Below are positions 1 through 12,029 of a DNA stretch of 64,000 nt, one piece after another. The notes below the pieces were generated by a model, which did no database searches, was not told the origin of the DNA, and saw nothing but the letters and a program-made list of their open reading frames with translations. Position numbers and translations under genes: made by a program. The stretch's first letter is position 1. The number at the start of each line of letters is the position of its first letter. The DNA comes from Exobasidium rhododendri (Eukaryota > Basidiomycota > Exobasidiomycetes > Exobasidiales > Exobasidiaceae): positions 1,736,001 through 1,800,000 of the forward strand of contig CP110630.1 in assembly GCA_026210745.1 (NCBI GenBank), given 5' to 3'.

Positions 1-497
1 TTCTTGAAACGGTCATATACGAGGTCTACCAGATTGTCGATTCGTCCAGTGACCACTGGGAGTGGCGCGCAAAGACGCTTGTCAGTAGTCTTCCCCATCC
101 TTGTTTTCAGAGGTACTCACGAAATTGAACGCTCTTGAGGATGGGACCTTTGAGAGCTTCCGGAAATTGTCGATGAACCGCTATGGATTGCTGCCTCTCT
201 GACTTTGCAGCTTCAAAGTAGGTGAGGTTGATCTTGCCCGACAATTCGCACTGGAAGATGCGTTGTCGATAGAAGGTGAGTCGTTGTATGTAGTCCCTAC
301 ATGAAAGTCAAGAAGCTTTGTGTTAGAAGTCAAGAAGGCATCTCGCTATGGACTTTCAGCGTGCCTAGTTATACTCACTCATAGTCTAAGAAGATCTCTC
401 CTGTAGCTTTCAAATAGAAGACTGGCTGGTTCGGATCACACTCTTTCGGCGATGGCGGCAAGACCAGCTCAACGGGTTTCCTCTTGATCAATGGCAT
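1..497 (-). CDS. Itc1/ACF1-like ISWI complex subunit, WAC domain (5' part, runs off the window)
   Basis: Three exons on the minus strand: 497-379, 296-121 and 55 to the window edge, with introns 378-297 and 120-56 (GT..AG, frame kept). The start at 497 gives MPLIKRKPV, which matches the usual N-terminus of yeast Itc1; an in-frame upstream ATG at 674 would add 59 residues. Spliced exons encode a WAC domain: FYLKATGEIFLDYEDYIQR, then FYRQRIFQCELSGK, LTYFEA and GRIDNLVDLVYDRFK. In known relatives (Acf1, WSTF, Itc1) this domain binds DNA as part of the ISWI nucleosome-spacing remodeller in the nucleus. Only about 116 residues are inside the window, so the DDT and WHIM parts cannot be seen. Family call is strong; which paralogue is inferred from the short N-terminus. 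Confidence 0.82.
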
Positions 498-1722
498 GCT
501 GTCATGGGCGTGTAGAGGTGTACCCCGAGGATCGTATGAAGGGAAGGATGATGAGAGAGTGCTGCTATTTCGTAGGTGGTTCGAGCGCACGTCTTTCTTC
601 CTGCAAACAGACTTGACGAATGGTAGGTCGGTGGAAGAAAGAGAGATAGTCTCAGGAAGCTGTTTACGATGCAATTAGAAATAAGGGGAAGAGGGAAATC
701 AGTCGTAAGACGAGCAGACGAATCGGAAGAGGAGGCGGATGAGGAGTCTCGCAGGCCAATTAGTGGAGGAAAAAGGTAAATAAACGACTAAGAAGAAAGT
801 CAGGCGCGCTCGAGACGTGTCGTTCTACCAAAAAAAAAAATCCATCTCGTCCGCTACGCCTCCTTCCTTTTTCCGCGTATCGCTCTCCATCTGGGTCGGG
901 CCTTCCTTGACGAGGCCAAGAGAGAGTCACACCACGTACCGTTGAAAGGCTCAATTTCTATGAGGCTGTCGCTGATGAGAGCAAGGGTCAGCTTGTAATC
1001 GGTCTGAGCTGGGTGATTTGCAAAGTGGGAAGGATATTTGCACGGCGTCGGCGTCTTATGTGGCCGCGCCCTCCAGGCTTCGACTACAGAGCCGTGTCAA
1101 CTAATGACGAGCTGAGCCCCTCCAGTACAATTTACTCGCGCCCTCGTTTGACACATAGCTCTCGGTCACCGAAAGAGTGCCTAAGAGAGGTGACTTCAGA
1201 GAACCTTCCATGCCTCGATCCTCACCTCCGAAGTAGCGTATCGGTTTCACGCCTTGTGCGTACTTCTTCATTAGCACCAGTCTAAGTATAGATAGATCGG
1301 TACAGGGAAAGTAGTGGAGGCGAACAGATTGCGCACAAAAGTCGCGATCCTATTTTTCAGACGAGGGTACATGGCAAATCGATGGAGCGTGGCCTATTGT
1401 AGCATCATAGTATATTCCTCGTGTGGGGAGCGGAATCGTCACACCACGACAAAGAGTGTTAAGGGCGATGTCTGTTGAAGGCGCAAGACAGAGCACCAAA
1501 GACGCTCTACTTGGGCGCGCAGAGTCGGTGCACGGGCGCCTCACCACGCTGCAACGGAGAGGACGAGAACATTCCCACCCCCATTTCCACTTGGGCGCAG
1601 CGGGGACCCACCGCTGCCTCGTGAGGGCCAGGGCCAAAGCCAGCCAACGGCTTGAGTTACTGTTTCGAAGTGACGTCGTGTGTTCTTGCGTATTCCCTCT
1701 GCTATAGTATTCATCCAGAAGC
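498..1722. other. Divergent intergenic region
   Basis: About 1.2 kb between the starts of the Itc1-like gene (minus) and the coiled-coil gene (plus), so it should carry both promoters. It contains an A11-12 run near 829-840. Several open frames overlap each other on both strands here (for example 1350-1787 minus and 1423-1707 plus) with no domain and no splice support, and are treated as chance. Confidence 0.5.
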
Positions 1723-2978
1723 ATGTCAAGACCTTCACCCTTCCGTAAGATAAGCCTCGAGGGCAGATCAGCAGTCAAGCTTGACAATGAAGGTAAGCAC
1801 GATAATAGCCTTGTATAGGGGGAAAGGGGGTAGTGAATTCTTCTTCATTGCCTCCTTTGTATCCCTACCTTAGGCATTCCTCACTTTCAAAACGACGTCG
1901 AGCCGCCTCTAGCTCGATCTCTCTCAAGTTCTAGCCACACTGTTGGCCCTACTACCCTCTCTCGAAGAGCCAGTACACCCCTTCTAGACAAGGCTACCGC
2001 TGAGAAGATGATTCGAAATGCCGAAGAAGAGCAAGAGTGTGTTACATTGGGACTGCTTCAACAATTGGACCAACTTGAGAGGGAGAAATTTGTGCTGGCA
2101 GAAGACTTAGAAGCTCAGACAGATGTGGTGATTGATAGACTAATGAAGGCTCGACGACTATCGTTCACGGGCCCAAGGACAGGCGGAATTGGCTCGGAGT
2201 GTTCCGCAAGTATGCCAACACCCGTCTCGCAGAGTAGTGTAAGCCAGGAGATTATACCTCATTCGCCTATCGCATCTGCCATTGCCAAAAGACGTCAACG
2301 TAGTGGATCATTACTGGGCAGTCCTTCTGCGTCGCCGAACCGCAGAGGGCAACCCGTCTCCAACATCGACACGACAGCAAGTCACATGAATCTCCTGCTT
2401 TCGCAAGATACAGAAGAAACTTCATATCCCTCGACTGGAAAGCCAAACTTACTGGTAGATTACTTGACACACTCGCTGGAAGAAGCGAAGGCCTTGACAG
2501 AAAGAGTTCAAGCTCTGGAAGGATGGGCAGAAGAACTGTACCAGGTTGCCGAGAAGTTCCGTGTCGAGGTGATTGAAATGAGGACTAAAGTGAGTGCTGA
2601 AACGCAAGCATCCTCCGTACATCATCGTTGGGCTAACACCGCATGTCGATCTGTCAGTTAGACTTGGCCAGCACAGATGTCTCAAACTTGCCAGAGCGAC
2701 CACAGATGCTGACCTTATGCTCTAAACGACCAAAGCCAATGACATTCCCATCCAGCAAGACACCAGTGGCCAGGACTTCAGATCTCCTGACTCCCACATC
2801 CTCGAGCATCAATCATGATAGTATCAGCCCGCTCCACTGTGCTGCCATTATCAACAGAAGGAATTCGAAAGGGCCTTTGGACGCTCCTTTGATGAACATG
2901 CAGATGTCTCATCTTCGCTCGCCTTTGCTGGGCGACCTCACGCAGCAGGAACAGCGCCTTGGTAATAGTACCTCCTAA
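1723..2978 (+). CDS. Hypothetical coiled-coil protein, about 368 aa
   Basis: Three exons: 1723-1792, 1874-2589 and 2658-2978; introns have GTAAGC/TAG and GTGAGT/CAG ends and the phases fit. The protein opens with a Ser/Arg-rich leader, then a helical stretch (about residues 65-120) rich in Leu/Glu (LLQQLDQLEREKFVLAEDLE) with heptad-like spacing, a Ser/Pro-rich linker, a second predicted helix (about residues 205-262, EEAKALTERVQALEGWAEEL) and a disordered tail. I do not recognise the family; coiled coils of this type occur in Sec2-like exchange factors and in polarity or cytoskeletal scaffolds, but no diagnostic motif is present. It is convergent with the BRE4-type gene, 151 bases apart. Confidence 0.65.
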
Positions 2979-3020
2979 TTCTAGACAGCAGCTGAACAAG
3001 GGGGGCTCATACCTTGTGTG

Positions 3021-3087
3021 TATCATCATCATCATCATCAACATCATCGTCATCATCAATATCACTATTATTACTATCATCATCACA
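3021..3087. repeat. Imperfect (ATC)n microsatellite
   Basis: Run of ATC units with AAC, GTC, AAT and ATT interruptions, lying just after the coiled-coil gene stop and inside the gap between two convergent genes. The degraded units suggest an older repeat than the uninterrupted one at 15992-16086. Confidence 0.85.
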
Positions 3088-3129
3088 CATCTGTATGACT
3101 GCTACTGTTGCTACATTTACTACTACACA

Positions 3130-6100
3130 TTATTGACTTTCAAAGACAAGTGCGGCTCGCTCCGGTGTTGTTGACTCGCCCCGAAACTGTTCCTCAAATC
3201 TTTCGACGCTACCGCCCAAGACACCAAAAGAACTTTGAGCCAGTTTTCCAATATCTTCCAATTGATGGATGAGATCCTTCATACTTAGAGCATATGCAAA
3301 GTAGAGGAGATACTCACTCGAGCCTCGCGTCGCTCTCTTCTTGACGACGGGCAATTGTCGTATCGACTTCAGCACTTCTCTCCGCGACGTTTCGGCCGGT
3401 GGTAGGAAAGGTGGTAGTGGCGTCTTCAGATGAAAGGCGGAAGCCAATAGCCAAAAGAATAGCACGACGTTGCCCACCATCTCCCTTCTTTGCCCATCAC
3501 GGTCGACTGGTATGATGAAATCTTTTCGGACTCGGGTGTGCCAATCGCTTCTGGAAGTCACTTGATTCATTGTATGAAGTAGGTCAAGGATGTTTTGACT
3601 GTGTCGAATGAATTGCCTGTATGTCTCTACCGGGAATGGCCCTTTCAATCGAGGTTCGTGCTTTGTTTGAGAAAGCAGACCCTCTAGCTTGATAAGGTGG
3701 ACCTGTAAACTCAACTCTAGCATTTGTATTTCGTCCTTGCTTCGATTTCCTTTCACCAAGAGTGGCTGATTCTCTAGACCGTCTTCATCTTGGAGTACGT
3801 CGTGATTTTCATTCAGGTCTTGCTGGCTCCCCTCCTGCCTCAAGGAGTAGGACAATACTAAACGCTGATACAGGAAGCCCAGCTTGAACAGGAGACTGCG
3901 AGAAGGTACGCTGGGATCAGGAACCATTCGACACGATGTGCGATACACGACGTCTTTTTGCAGCTGAAAGACCAGGGCCGGTACCAGCGCTAAGCCATCA
4001 CCGGCTCGCTTCAGCTGCCATCATCTTGTCCCCAACCACCCTGTTTCCTACCTGACCTCTTTTCCCAATCTCCCTCAATGAGACCTTGGAACAGCCAACT
4101 CACTCTGACATTCCTCTCGCCAATTCCCTCCTCGCTTCGAATGGCCAAACGAGGTTGTTAAGAATGGTAGCCCAGATGACGCCGATGACGACGGCAGCAG
4201 TGCGCTGAAAAGCAATCTCTTCGACCTCGATACCCACTTTCCGCACATTGTAAGAATAGACTGAGAAGGGCCAAATGTCAACTAAAGATCTACCTCTCCA
4301 AGAACCGACGGGAAGGTAGGTAAGTGCTCACGAGCTGTCAGATTAAAAGTCAAAAGGACAAAGCGTCCACTCGGTGCAAATTGCGGCTTGCCGATGATCC
4401 AACACCAACAAGGAATCGAAAAGAGAGCGCCAAAGACTATCAGCGAGAGAGAGGATGCGTAGACATGGAAGGAAAAGTAGCTGGATATAAGGATCAAGGC
4501 TGACTGGCGGATCCCGTCCTCGCGTTCCGATCACCAACCCACTCACTAGGTAAGGCGACATCATCATCAGGGAACACAAAGTACCCTATCAAGGCTGCTG
4601 TTGCGCCAAGCAAGGTACCTAAGATGCGATGAACACTCATCTGATTGCTTTGGCCGACTGTAGGACTAAGGACCACCATGAACGTAATAAGAGCCCATTG
4701 GCCTTTGTACTGCGTGAAGATCCGTCTTGTGCTTTTGATGAAGGCAGGACTTGCCAAGGTGGCACAACCCAAGCCGGTCTTGATAGCAAACTTCGTATCA
4801 GCCTCTTTAAGAAATTGACCCATCTTCCAGATGCACCGATTCACTCTCGCTCGAACTGTCAAGGCTGCAGGTGTTTGTGTAGTGTTTTCTTGATGCGCAC
4901 TGGTGGAAGGGAGCTGCATGGAAGGCGAAGAAGGAATGAAAAGACACGCCACCGTCTTCCAAAACGAGTGGCTTTCTCTCTTCATCTTTCGCTTTCCAAG
5001 GGAGACTTTTCTAGTAGACACACTCTCATACGGCCTCAACAACTTCTTCCACCACACTCTTTCTCTACTTTGTCGCATCTTGAGCTCTTCTTGACGGATG
5101 ACCTCCAATGCCTCGACGAGTGTTTCCAGCTCTTTGGAAAATTCTTCGAGCAAGAACACAAAATAGAAGATCAAGAAGATGTCCTCATCCGACTTGTTGG
5201 TCGGATTTACACCTTCTTCCGCTTTGCCATCCTCCCTGCTTGCACCTTGTGGGTACACGGTGTAGAGCCTAGGAAAGGGTGATGATGGTTGCATATCAGT
5301 TCTCAACCTCTCCTATGTGATGCAAGACGACTACATCGAGAGCAGAGAACAGCCCACTGACCTCTTTATGGCAATAGTCTGCTCGTGCTGGAATCTCTTC
5401 AATGCGGCTGAAACATCGTCGTTCAGTCCATCAAACGAAACATCACTTCGACTTTCCTTTGGGTTGGATGCCGTGTCAAACGAGCTCGTCGTAGCAAAGG
5501 CAGCTGTCAGACTCTTCAGAGTGCGACTGCATGTGAACTGTGGAAAGAGACAGGGTGAGCAAGAAGGGTCCCCCCTTTATCTTGCCTTCCCATCACTCCT
5601 TTTCACTACTCACTACTAGACTCCGCATGTGAGGTCCTACACTCTCCAAGAATTGGCTGAAAGCAGCAAAGCGCTCGTCAAAGTCTTTCAACGTCAGATC
5701 GTAGCCTGAAATGTTCTCTGATGATTGAAACTCAGACGAGGGTTTCGAGGCTGTCTGTGATGCTACAGGATGCTCATCTGCGCGTCTCGCTCGTTGCTCT
5801 TTCATACGAGCTCGTTGGGATAATATAATCTCATTTTGCTGGCCACAGCTGCTTCGTAAGCCACCTAGATGTTGAGCAAGGACATTGAGGCTATTGACAA
5901 CGGCGACATAGCTACCCACCCTGCCTCTAATCCTCATATCAAAAGGAGCCTCCAATTTTGCGTCGGCGAGGTTGTTTTTCAGACTGGTGAAAGATCTGTG
6001 GTGATCATCGATTGCTACCTTGATCTTCTCTGATCCGACGTTGAAATTCTTGATATCGTCCATTAAGAAAGCCTTCGTCAGGACTTTCAGTAGTGTTGAG

Positions 6101-7569
6101 AAGCTCTCCAGATTCCTTCGAATGTCGCGCTGCAGACTAGTGCAGGCGCTTGTCGGCCATACGACAAAGCAGACGACATTGGAGATCATCACACCGGTCA
6201 AGACGACTGCAGTGACTTGCCAGATCTTCTCTGTGGAGAATCGACCGAGATGAGCAGAGCCCTCCGCTACGACAACGCTGAAGACAATGACGCCTATTAA
6301 AGAGCAGGCGGTATTAAATGTCGGTCTGGCCAACTTCACTTTTGCGTAGCCTACCAAGCCCATTCCAAAGCCAAGAAAGACAATGACGCTAACTGCATTG
6401 CTCGTCAGAGGCAAGTTGTGATCGTGCAAGAATACAGCAACGAGCATCGAAGACAGACCCAGCAAGATTGCATACAAGAAGGCAGCCATGGCGTATATGA
6501 TTGCTTCGACCATGCTCCCCAAAGATCTTCCAGGGTGAAAGTAGACAGCAACAGTGGCTATCAAGTGAAGATTCGAAATAGGCACAATCTTTGCATGATC
6601 GTGATTCGGAAGCAATGATGCCATTTGGTGTGAGAGATAAGGCGAATAAGTGAACAGGGAGGCGATAAAGTAGCTCAACACGCACTTGATCACAGTCTTT
6701 GTAAATAAAGAAGGTCCATCGTGTAGTAGTGCCCTAATTTTGGTGATTATTCTCCCTTTCTTCGAGGTTGACGAAGGCGTACAGTCCTGCTCTTCTGCGT
6801 CATCAGTCTCGGAATCTGTTTCGTCGTCCAGGAGTAGCGTACCACTGTTGTATGCGAGAGGATCTTCGTTTCCCGGAATGGAGGCAGGATCCGAGCTGAT
6901 CATGCTGTCCGGCTCTTCACTTATGGACGATCTGTAGTCTGCTCCAAGCTTGTCGCACCCACTGCTGTTCTCCGGAAAGTATTTGCTCTTCGATGAGGTA
7001 TGAGGTGGTGTTTCGGAAGAAGTAATTGTGGTGTCAGGGTCTACGTTCGACTTTCGCTTTCGATGTGGCTTCGAGCTCTCTCCTCTTATTCTGCCTTGGT
7101 CGTCTGTATGCGTTGTCTCTTCATCCTTTCCTTCGTCCAGAAAGTGAACGACGGAGCTCCATTGATCTAAGTGAGCGCCTGATGATCGATTTCTTCCTCG
7201 CCCCATGACATTCTCTTGAGGACTAGACATGCCTTCCTCATCGAATCTCCACTCCTCATCATCATCTTTTCGCTTGCGAGGGCTAGCCGCTAGCCTGACA
7301 GATGTCTTGACCGCTGACCAAAGCTTCCGCGTCTCGAGAGATCGGGTAGAGTATGAAGAAGAGCTCGGTGCGTCGGCATTGGATGCATTCGGCACAAAAG
7401 AAGACAAGACATCGGTCACCGGACTTCGATCCTTGGCGCTTCCCCTGTCTTGAGCCCTCTCCCGTGCTGTCTCCCCCGATCCATGTCTTTGTCTTGAATG
7501 TGCATGATGAGCCTGCGAGGTGCTTGGAGCGTCGAGGAAGACATTACCAGCACTAGAGCTCGACATCAT
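3130..7569 (-). CDS. BRE4/ArAE-type membrane transporter (putative ER transporter, brefeldin A sensitivity family), 1314 aa
   Basis: Six exons: 7569-5614, 5537-5362, 5268-4547, 4499-4332, 4260-4104 and 3895-3130. Phases add to exactly 1315 codons. The last acceptor was chosen at 3896 because only that site keeps frame (ARGMSD then LLFKLGFLYQRLVL). Residues 1-275 are Ser/Asp-rich and disordered. A first hydrophobic block (about 285-470) has six segments, e.g. FLYAILLGLSSMLVAVFL and IGVIVFSVVVAEG; a second block lies around 830-960 (WALITFMVVLSPTVGQS, IVFGALFSIPCWCWIIG, AAVVIGVIWATI). This two-block layout with a cytosolic C-terminal domain (ETSRREVLKSIRQLP) is that of fungal proteins related to S. 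pombe Bre4 and to aromatic-acid exporters. Substrate is unknown. Intron 4103-3896 (208 bases) is the longest of the gene. Confidence 0.85.
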
Positions 7570-7950
7570 CTGACTCTAATCTCTTTCGAATCGGAGGTCC
7601 AGTCAAACGGTCGAGTGTCGAGGCACAGGTGAAGAAAGGAGGATGGAAGTCAAATGTGTTACTTCGATAATCTTAATTAGCGCGTAGCCCACAAGAGAAG
7701 GAAAGCGCGTTGAAGTTCGTCACGAAACCTCTTCCTCGCCTTTAGGGGCACTATTGTTACGCCCTGAGCAGGGGGCCAGATTATGTCGCACAGGGCATGG
7801 CTTTTGCTGGGCATGAGCGACTCTATGATAGATTCGATGTATCGATCGATTGGTATAGTACGCTCCACGCAAGAGCTCAAATACAAGGTCCAAATCAGAC
7901 AGAGAAAAAGAGACAAAATATCAAGGAAGTGTTGAGAAAGTTGATACAAT
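7570..7950. other. Intergenic, promoter side of the BRE4-type gene
   Basis: 381 bases between two minus-strand genes; it holds the 5' region of the BRE4-type gene and the 3' end of the next gene. I see no repeat or RNA gene in it. Confidence 0.4.
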
Positions 7951-9851
7951 TTAGAAACATGCGCCAAGTGACTGGAAAAGCTTCCTCAACGGTCGTGTGC
8001 GGTAGAGAAACAATCTTGCTTCTGCTTCCACCAGCGTTGTCCATTCACCCTCATTGCTGAGCCAGGTAAGGAGCATTTCGTGCTGCACTTCAATCTCTGC
8101 ACCCAGCTTCATCCCTTTAATTTCCTCTGTGTTCAGTGAGAGTAGGTGAGTGCCAATGAACGAGTCCTCGAATTGGACCATCACGTTGGCTAGAGTAGAG
8201 ACTTGCTGCATGGTCTGAAGTTCTGAGCACTTTTGCGCCGTCTTGGTCATTCGCTTCCTCTCGTTGACGCAACTCGGAATCGTGTGAAAACCACTTCCAT
8301 TATTGTTCATCGCCGGTAGCTTTTTCGATGGGGTATGCTGTGGAAGGAGGTGCATGTTGACAACGTCTCTTACGGCTTTGTAAGTATCTGTGGATCCAAG
8401 ACCTCTTCCGTCCAGCCTTAGCAGGGTTGATTCAAAGCTAGTGAGTACTTTGTGCAGAACAGATCGCTGATGTTTCCTCCGAAGATAGTACTTCTTGCTC
8501 TTCTGCCGATTCTGTGCTGCTCGCGTCTCCTCTTGTAGCCGAGTCCGCCTCTCAGATGCCTGATTTAGTATCGAGGCTGAGGGCGAGGAACCCGACAGAG
8601 ATTCTACCGAGTACTGATAAGATTGATGTTCGCTACTGGCAGAGCTGTTGAAGCTGGAATAAGAAGCAAAATCCGGTGGAAGATCACCGCTTCGCCCTTC
8701 TTTGTCGTGCACTCGAGCGCTTGGAAAGAACGGCAGACTTGCTTGTTGGCTTGGGATAGGGATGGCATGGTCGTAGTCATTTAGAGGACTTCCAGATGCA
8801 TACTTGCGATGATAGGGGAGACTCGAGTCTTGCCACGATGATGTTGGCGTCCAGTCGTACCCTCTGTTCACGTCAGATCCTACATAGCGGCCTCTTTCGG
8901 GACAAGATGAGTATGTTGTTATGATGGCCGGCAAAGACGACGATATATGCAGTGCTGGCCTAGAAGCAAGCACAGTCGTATGATGATGACCTTGAGGATC
9001 TGGGACTACTCGTGCGCTGGTCGGCAGGTAGTCGGCGTCGTGTGCGCTGTAGAGCTCCCTGTAGTGTTGTATGATTTCATTTGCTTTCATGTGTACGACC
9101 TCACCTGCCATTCGGCCATTGAAAATCGTAGTCAGCCTCTACCTTCTGCGAGGCGTCCTACTAGACACGGCCTTCACTTACCCCACAAAAGCTCCATCAA
9201 GCATTGGTGCTGACCTTGGCCCAAGCAAGCGACACGATCCAACTCGAAATTGAGAAAATTCTGCCGCCAGTAAAGCTGATACTTTTCCAACTGCACTTGG
9301 GCGGTCCAGCCGTAGAGCTTGGCGTCCAATTCTGCCTTTATCGAAGCATAGGTGTGGACGTGTGATGCCACTTCACGGAATGCCTTCAATGGTGGATGTA
9401 CATTGGGCGCTGCTTGTAGATACGAATCAATGGTATCGAAAGAGGCCATCTCCTGCAACGTAGAGAGGGTGAAGAGATCGTCAGGCACTGAGCTGGATGA
9501 TTCGGGAGAGTGTAGTCCTGAAGGCCATCGAAAAGCCTTAAGATCTGGCTGGTCCTGTCGGATCCACTGCTCCCATAGAGTGTGGTAGGTGATAGGGAGA
9601 TGTAAGTTGCGAATGTACTCGTCTATGTTCGCTCCATTGGTGCAAGGCGTCCACGACTGCTGAAACCTTCTTCTCATGTGGGGAAGCCCCGAATGGTCAT
9701 GTAAGAAAGTCATGCAGTCTTGTATCTCGAGGAGGGGACGATCCGCTTCTGAGGGTGTGAGATCGTCGAAAGATACGAGGGGAGGCAGGGACGAGGGGGC
9801 TCTAGACGATCCTTTCATGACTGAGAATGCTGCTCTTATGAACGAGACCAT
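7951..9851 (-). CDS. Hypothetical protein with a bZIP-like basic segment, 607 aa
   Basis: Two exons: 9851-9182 and 9104-7951, intron of 77 bases with GTAAGT/CAG. The ATG at 9851 (MVSFIRAAFSVMKG) is the first ATG of the frame. The N-terminal 260 residues look folded and Trp/Tyr-rich (TLWEQWIRQDQPDLKAF, YQLYWRQNFLNFELDR). A disordered His/Ser-rich middle follows, then a basic helix at about residues 410-440 (RAAQNRQKSKKYYLRRKHQ) with the N-R-x-x-S-x-x-Y-x-x-R spacing of a degenerate bZIP basic region, followed by a helical C-terminal domain. This suggests a fungal DNA-binding regulator, but the leucine zipper register is weak and I do not recognise a named family. Confidence 0.65.
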
Positions 9852-10783
9852 TCTTATTGAAAGAAGCACATTAGAATACAGAACACATTGCAGTAGAAGC
9901 TCTCAACAATCAAAGCGATTACAGGAATTGGGACGGGACTAGTGACGTTCGCTCTCGATCTGAACCATCTACGACTGCGCTTACCAGTAAGTGGGGGAGT
10001 CTCAGGAATTTGAATCACCCCAATCTCTGATTACTAGCTGTCTTACTTGAATACACCAGATCGTTGTTTAATTTTGTTCTCACAATTCCAGGCACAGTTT
10101 ATTTTTCATTATTTCTGCAAGTCCGATGTTGACACTTTTCCATCCCAGGACCCCTTCTGGGCAAGCAGAACCTCGTTAATTTCGCACACGAGTCCAACAT
10201 GTACCCCCCCTCTACCTCTTCTTTCTCCCGTCTCGCGCAACACGCCCAAGTGGCCTCTTGGACTCGCTCTCAGATTGGATTCTCGCGCTAGAATGGAGGG
10301 GCGCCCAGAAATCACACAGGACTACGATGGGCTAGCGTGCTCTGCGTGAGCGTGCAGAAACGCGAGCCTCTTTCAATCGAAGACACCGACCGACCTTCTG
10401 CGACGACTATCTTCCTGCAAGATCTATGTTCTCTGCGGTACGCACGACAAATATTCAATGTCTTACTTGCCAGCTCCCACTTCACGAACTGCTTTGAGTC
10501 CGCCGAGCACAGACTGTTCCAGTCTGACCGCACCACTAGATCATCGAGAGCGGGATTCATTTGCGTGCGCCTCTCGATCGAACGTGCGATGTGTCCTCAA
10601 ATAGAAATGCTTATAGTGATGTGAAAGTGTTTGGGGGAAGACGTCGAAAGCACGCAGGATGATCCACTAGACTGGCTGCACAGGTGAATTTGATTGAATG
10701 TGATGTACATACATCTATGTAGAGTAGAGGTAGTGGAAGGCAAGGGCACTCGACAAGGAGTTCTAGAGGACACTTACGTCCCA
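9852..10783. other. Intergenic, 0.9 kb
   Basis: Promoter region of the bZIP-like gene and 3' flank of the membrane-protein gene, both minus. Short open frames on both strands (10047-10349, 10312-10560 and others) overlap, lack domains and are not called. No repeat or RNA gene recognised. Confidence 0.4.
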
Positions 10784-12029
10784 CTAGAAAATTCTCGCAG
10801 ATTCGGTAGCGTGATGGGGTGTGCTTGCTTCCGTCAAAGAGTTCCAACCTATTTGATCGCTGATCTGGCTTCCTGATTCTTGGGAAGAAGAGTTGCTTGC
10901 AAGCGAATCTGTATGCTGGACTGCATTAATTCGATTCGAATGCGCAACCGCTTCAAGGTGCATATCATCCTCTGCTCCAATATCACTGGCATTTGTACCT
11001 CGGCCTCGTTTCCTATAAATGAGGAAATACAAAGTCACTCCGATTGCGGCGAGTAGTGCAATCGATCCAATGACTGGTCCTGCAATCCAAGCTTTCCTGT
11101 CCGAGCCAGCTATTCCACAGGGATCTCTATTCAAGACTTTGCGATCGAAGACGTACTCTGGCAAGGCTCCTTCGCAATTGCATAGCTTGTCAGTAAAGCT
11201 GTCGTTGAATATGCCACCGAAGCAAGTCTGGGTAAGGCCGAAGCCGTCAATGATGGCGATAGAGTCAGGCTTGAGCTGATTTGGATCCAGAGCAACTATA
11301 CTGTCATTGGTGTTTAATTGAAATGTTCCCTGTCCGGTAGCTGTCACGCAGACACCTTGACTTCCTCCGAAAGCGGAGAAGTTGCCTGGAGTGATACGGT
11401 GTATCAGCAATGTAAAAGTTCAGAGCATCATCGGCCATTCCGGGCGTCGTTCTTACCTTTTGTGTCAACTTGAGAGATGAGGTTGCACTTCTTCTGATTC
11501 GCAGCTTTCCAAGGAATATTACAACGGCTGAGTGAGAAACAGGAAAGGGAGGAATTCATCATTAATACTTCCACTGTACGTTGCACCCTCACTGTACTGA
11601 CCCCGTGCAATTGGTGGTGTTGGAGAGAGCTTGACCACAAGCGCAGATGTAGTGATTGGGTTTGAAGCCCTTTCTGTAGTCTGGCCAGTCTAAGTCATGA
11701 TGCTGATTGTCGCAGATGTATGTGTTGGTGTATGGGTATAAGTAGGGGGCATCCGGGATGGGGACTGGCGTCTTTGTGTTGTGCCAACCCTGTCCGAGAT
11801 CCCACGTACAATTCTGAGAAGAGGAAGTAGAGGAAGCACCGGAGCAATACGACGCTGGTTGAACCCAGAACCAGTCGCCCTCTGGCCATTCCATATAACA
11901 GACATTGGGATCATAGCCTTGATCAAGGCCAGCAGCTGTATTCATTCCCTTCTTTGGGCTGGTCAATCTGGAAGGGGCAGCCTCCAAGGTGGTTTTTGTG
12001 TACCCTTGGGTGTAATGTGAAGATGTCAA
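10784..12029 (-). CDS. Hypothetical single-pass membrane protein with Cys/Trp-rich ectodomain (5' end unresolved)
   Basis: Exons 12029(or beyond)-11602, 11527-11457 and 11385-10784, joined by GTCAGT/CAG and GTAAGA/CAG introns in frame. The first part is rich in Cys, Trp and Tyr with N-glycosylation sequons (CYMEWPEGDWFWVQPASYC, NTTNCTG). Further Cys pairs follow (GRCNIPW, QTCFGGIFN, LCNCEG). One membrane segment lies near the C-terminal third (VIGSIALLAAIGVTLYFLIY), followed by a basic stop-transfer and a Ser-rich cytosolic tail of about 75 residues. The layout is that of a type I plasma-membrane or cell-wall protein, yet the frame at 12029 has no ATG and no signal peptide. An upstream first exon is likely; a candidate with ATG near 12213 splices in frame but does not look like a signal sequence. 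Family unknown. Confidence 0.65.

Noticed and set aside
1350-1787. 145-residue minus-strand frame upstream of the coiled-coil gene
   Set aside because: Overlaps the first coding exon of the plus-strand gene and a second frame on the plus strand; random-looking composition.
4629-5282. 217-residue plus-strand frame
   Set aside because: Exact antisense of a BRE4-type exon with matching membrane segments; no domain of its own.
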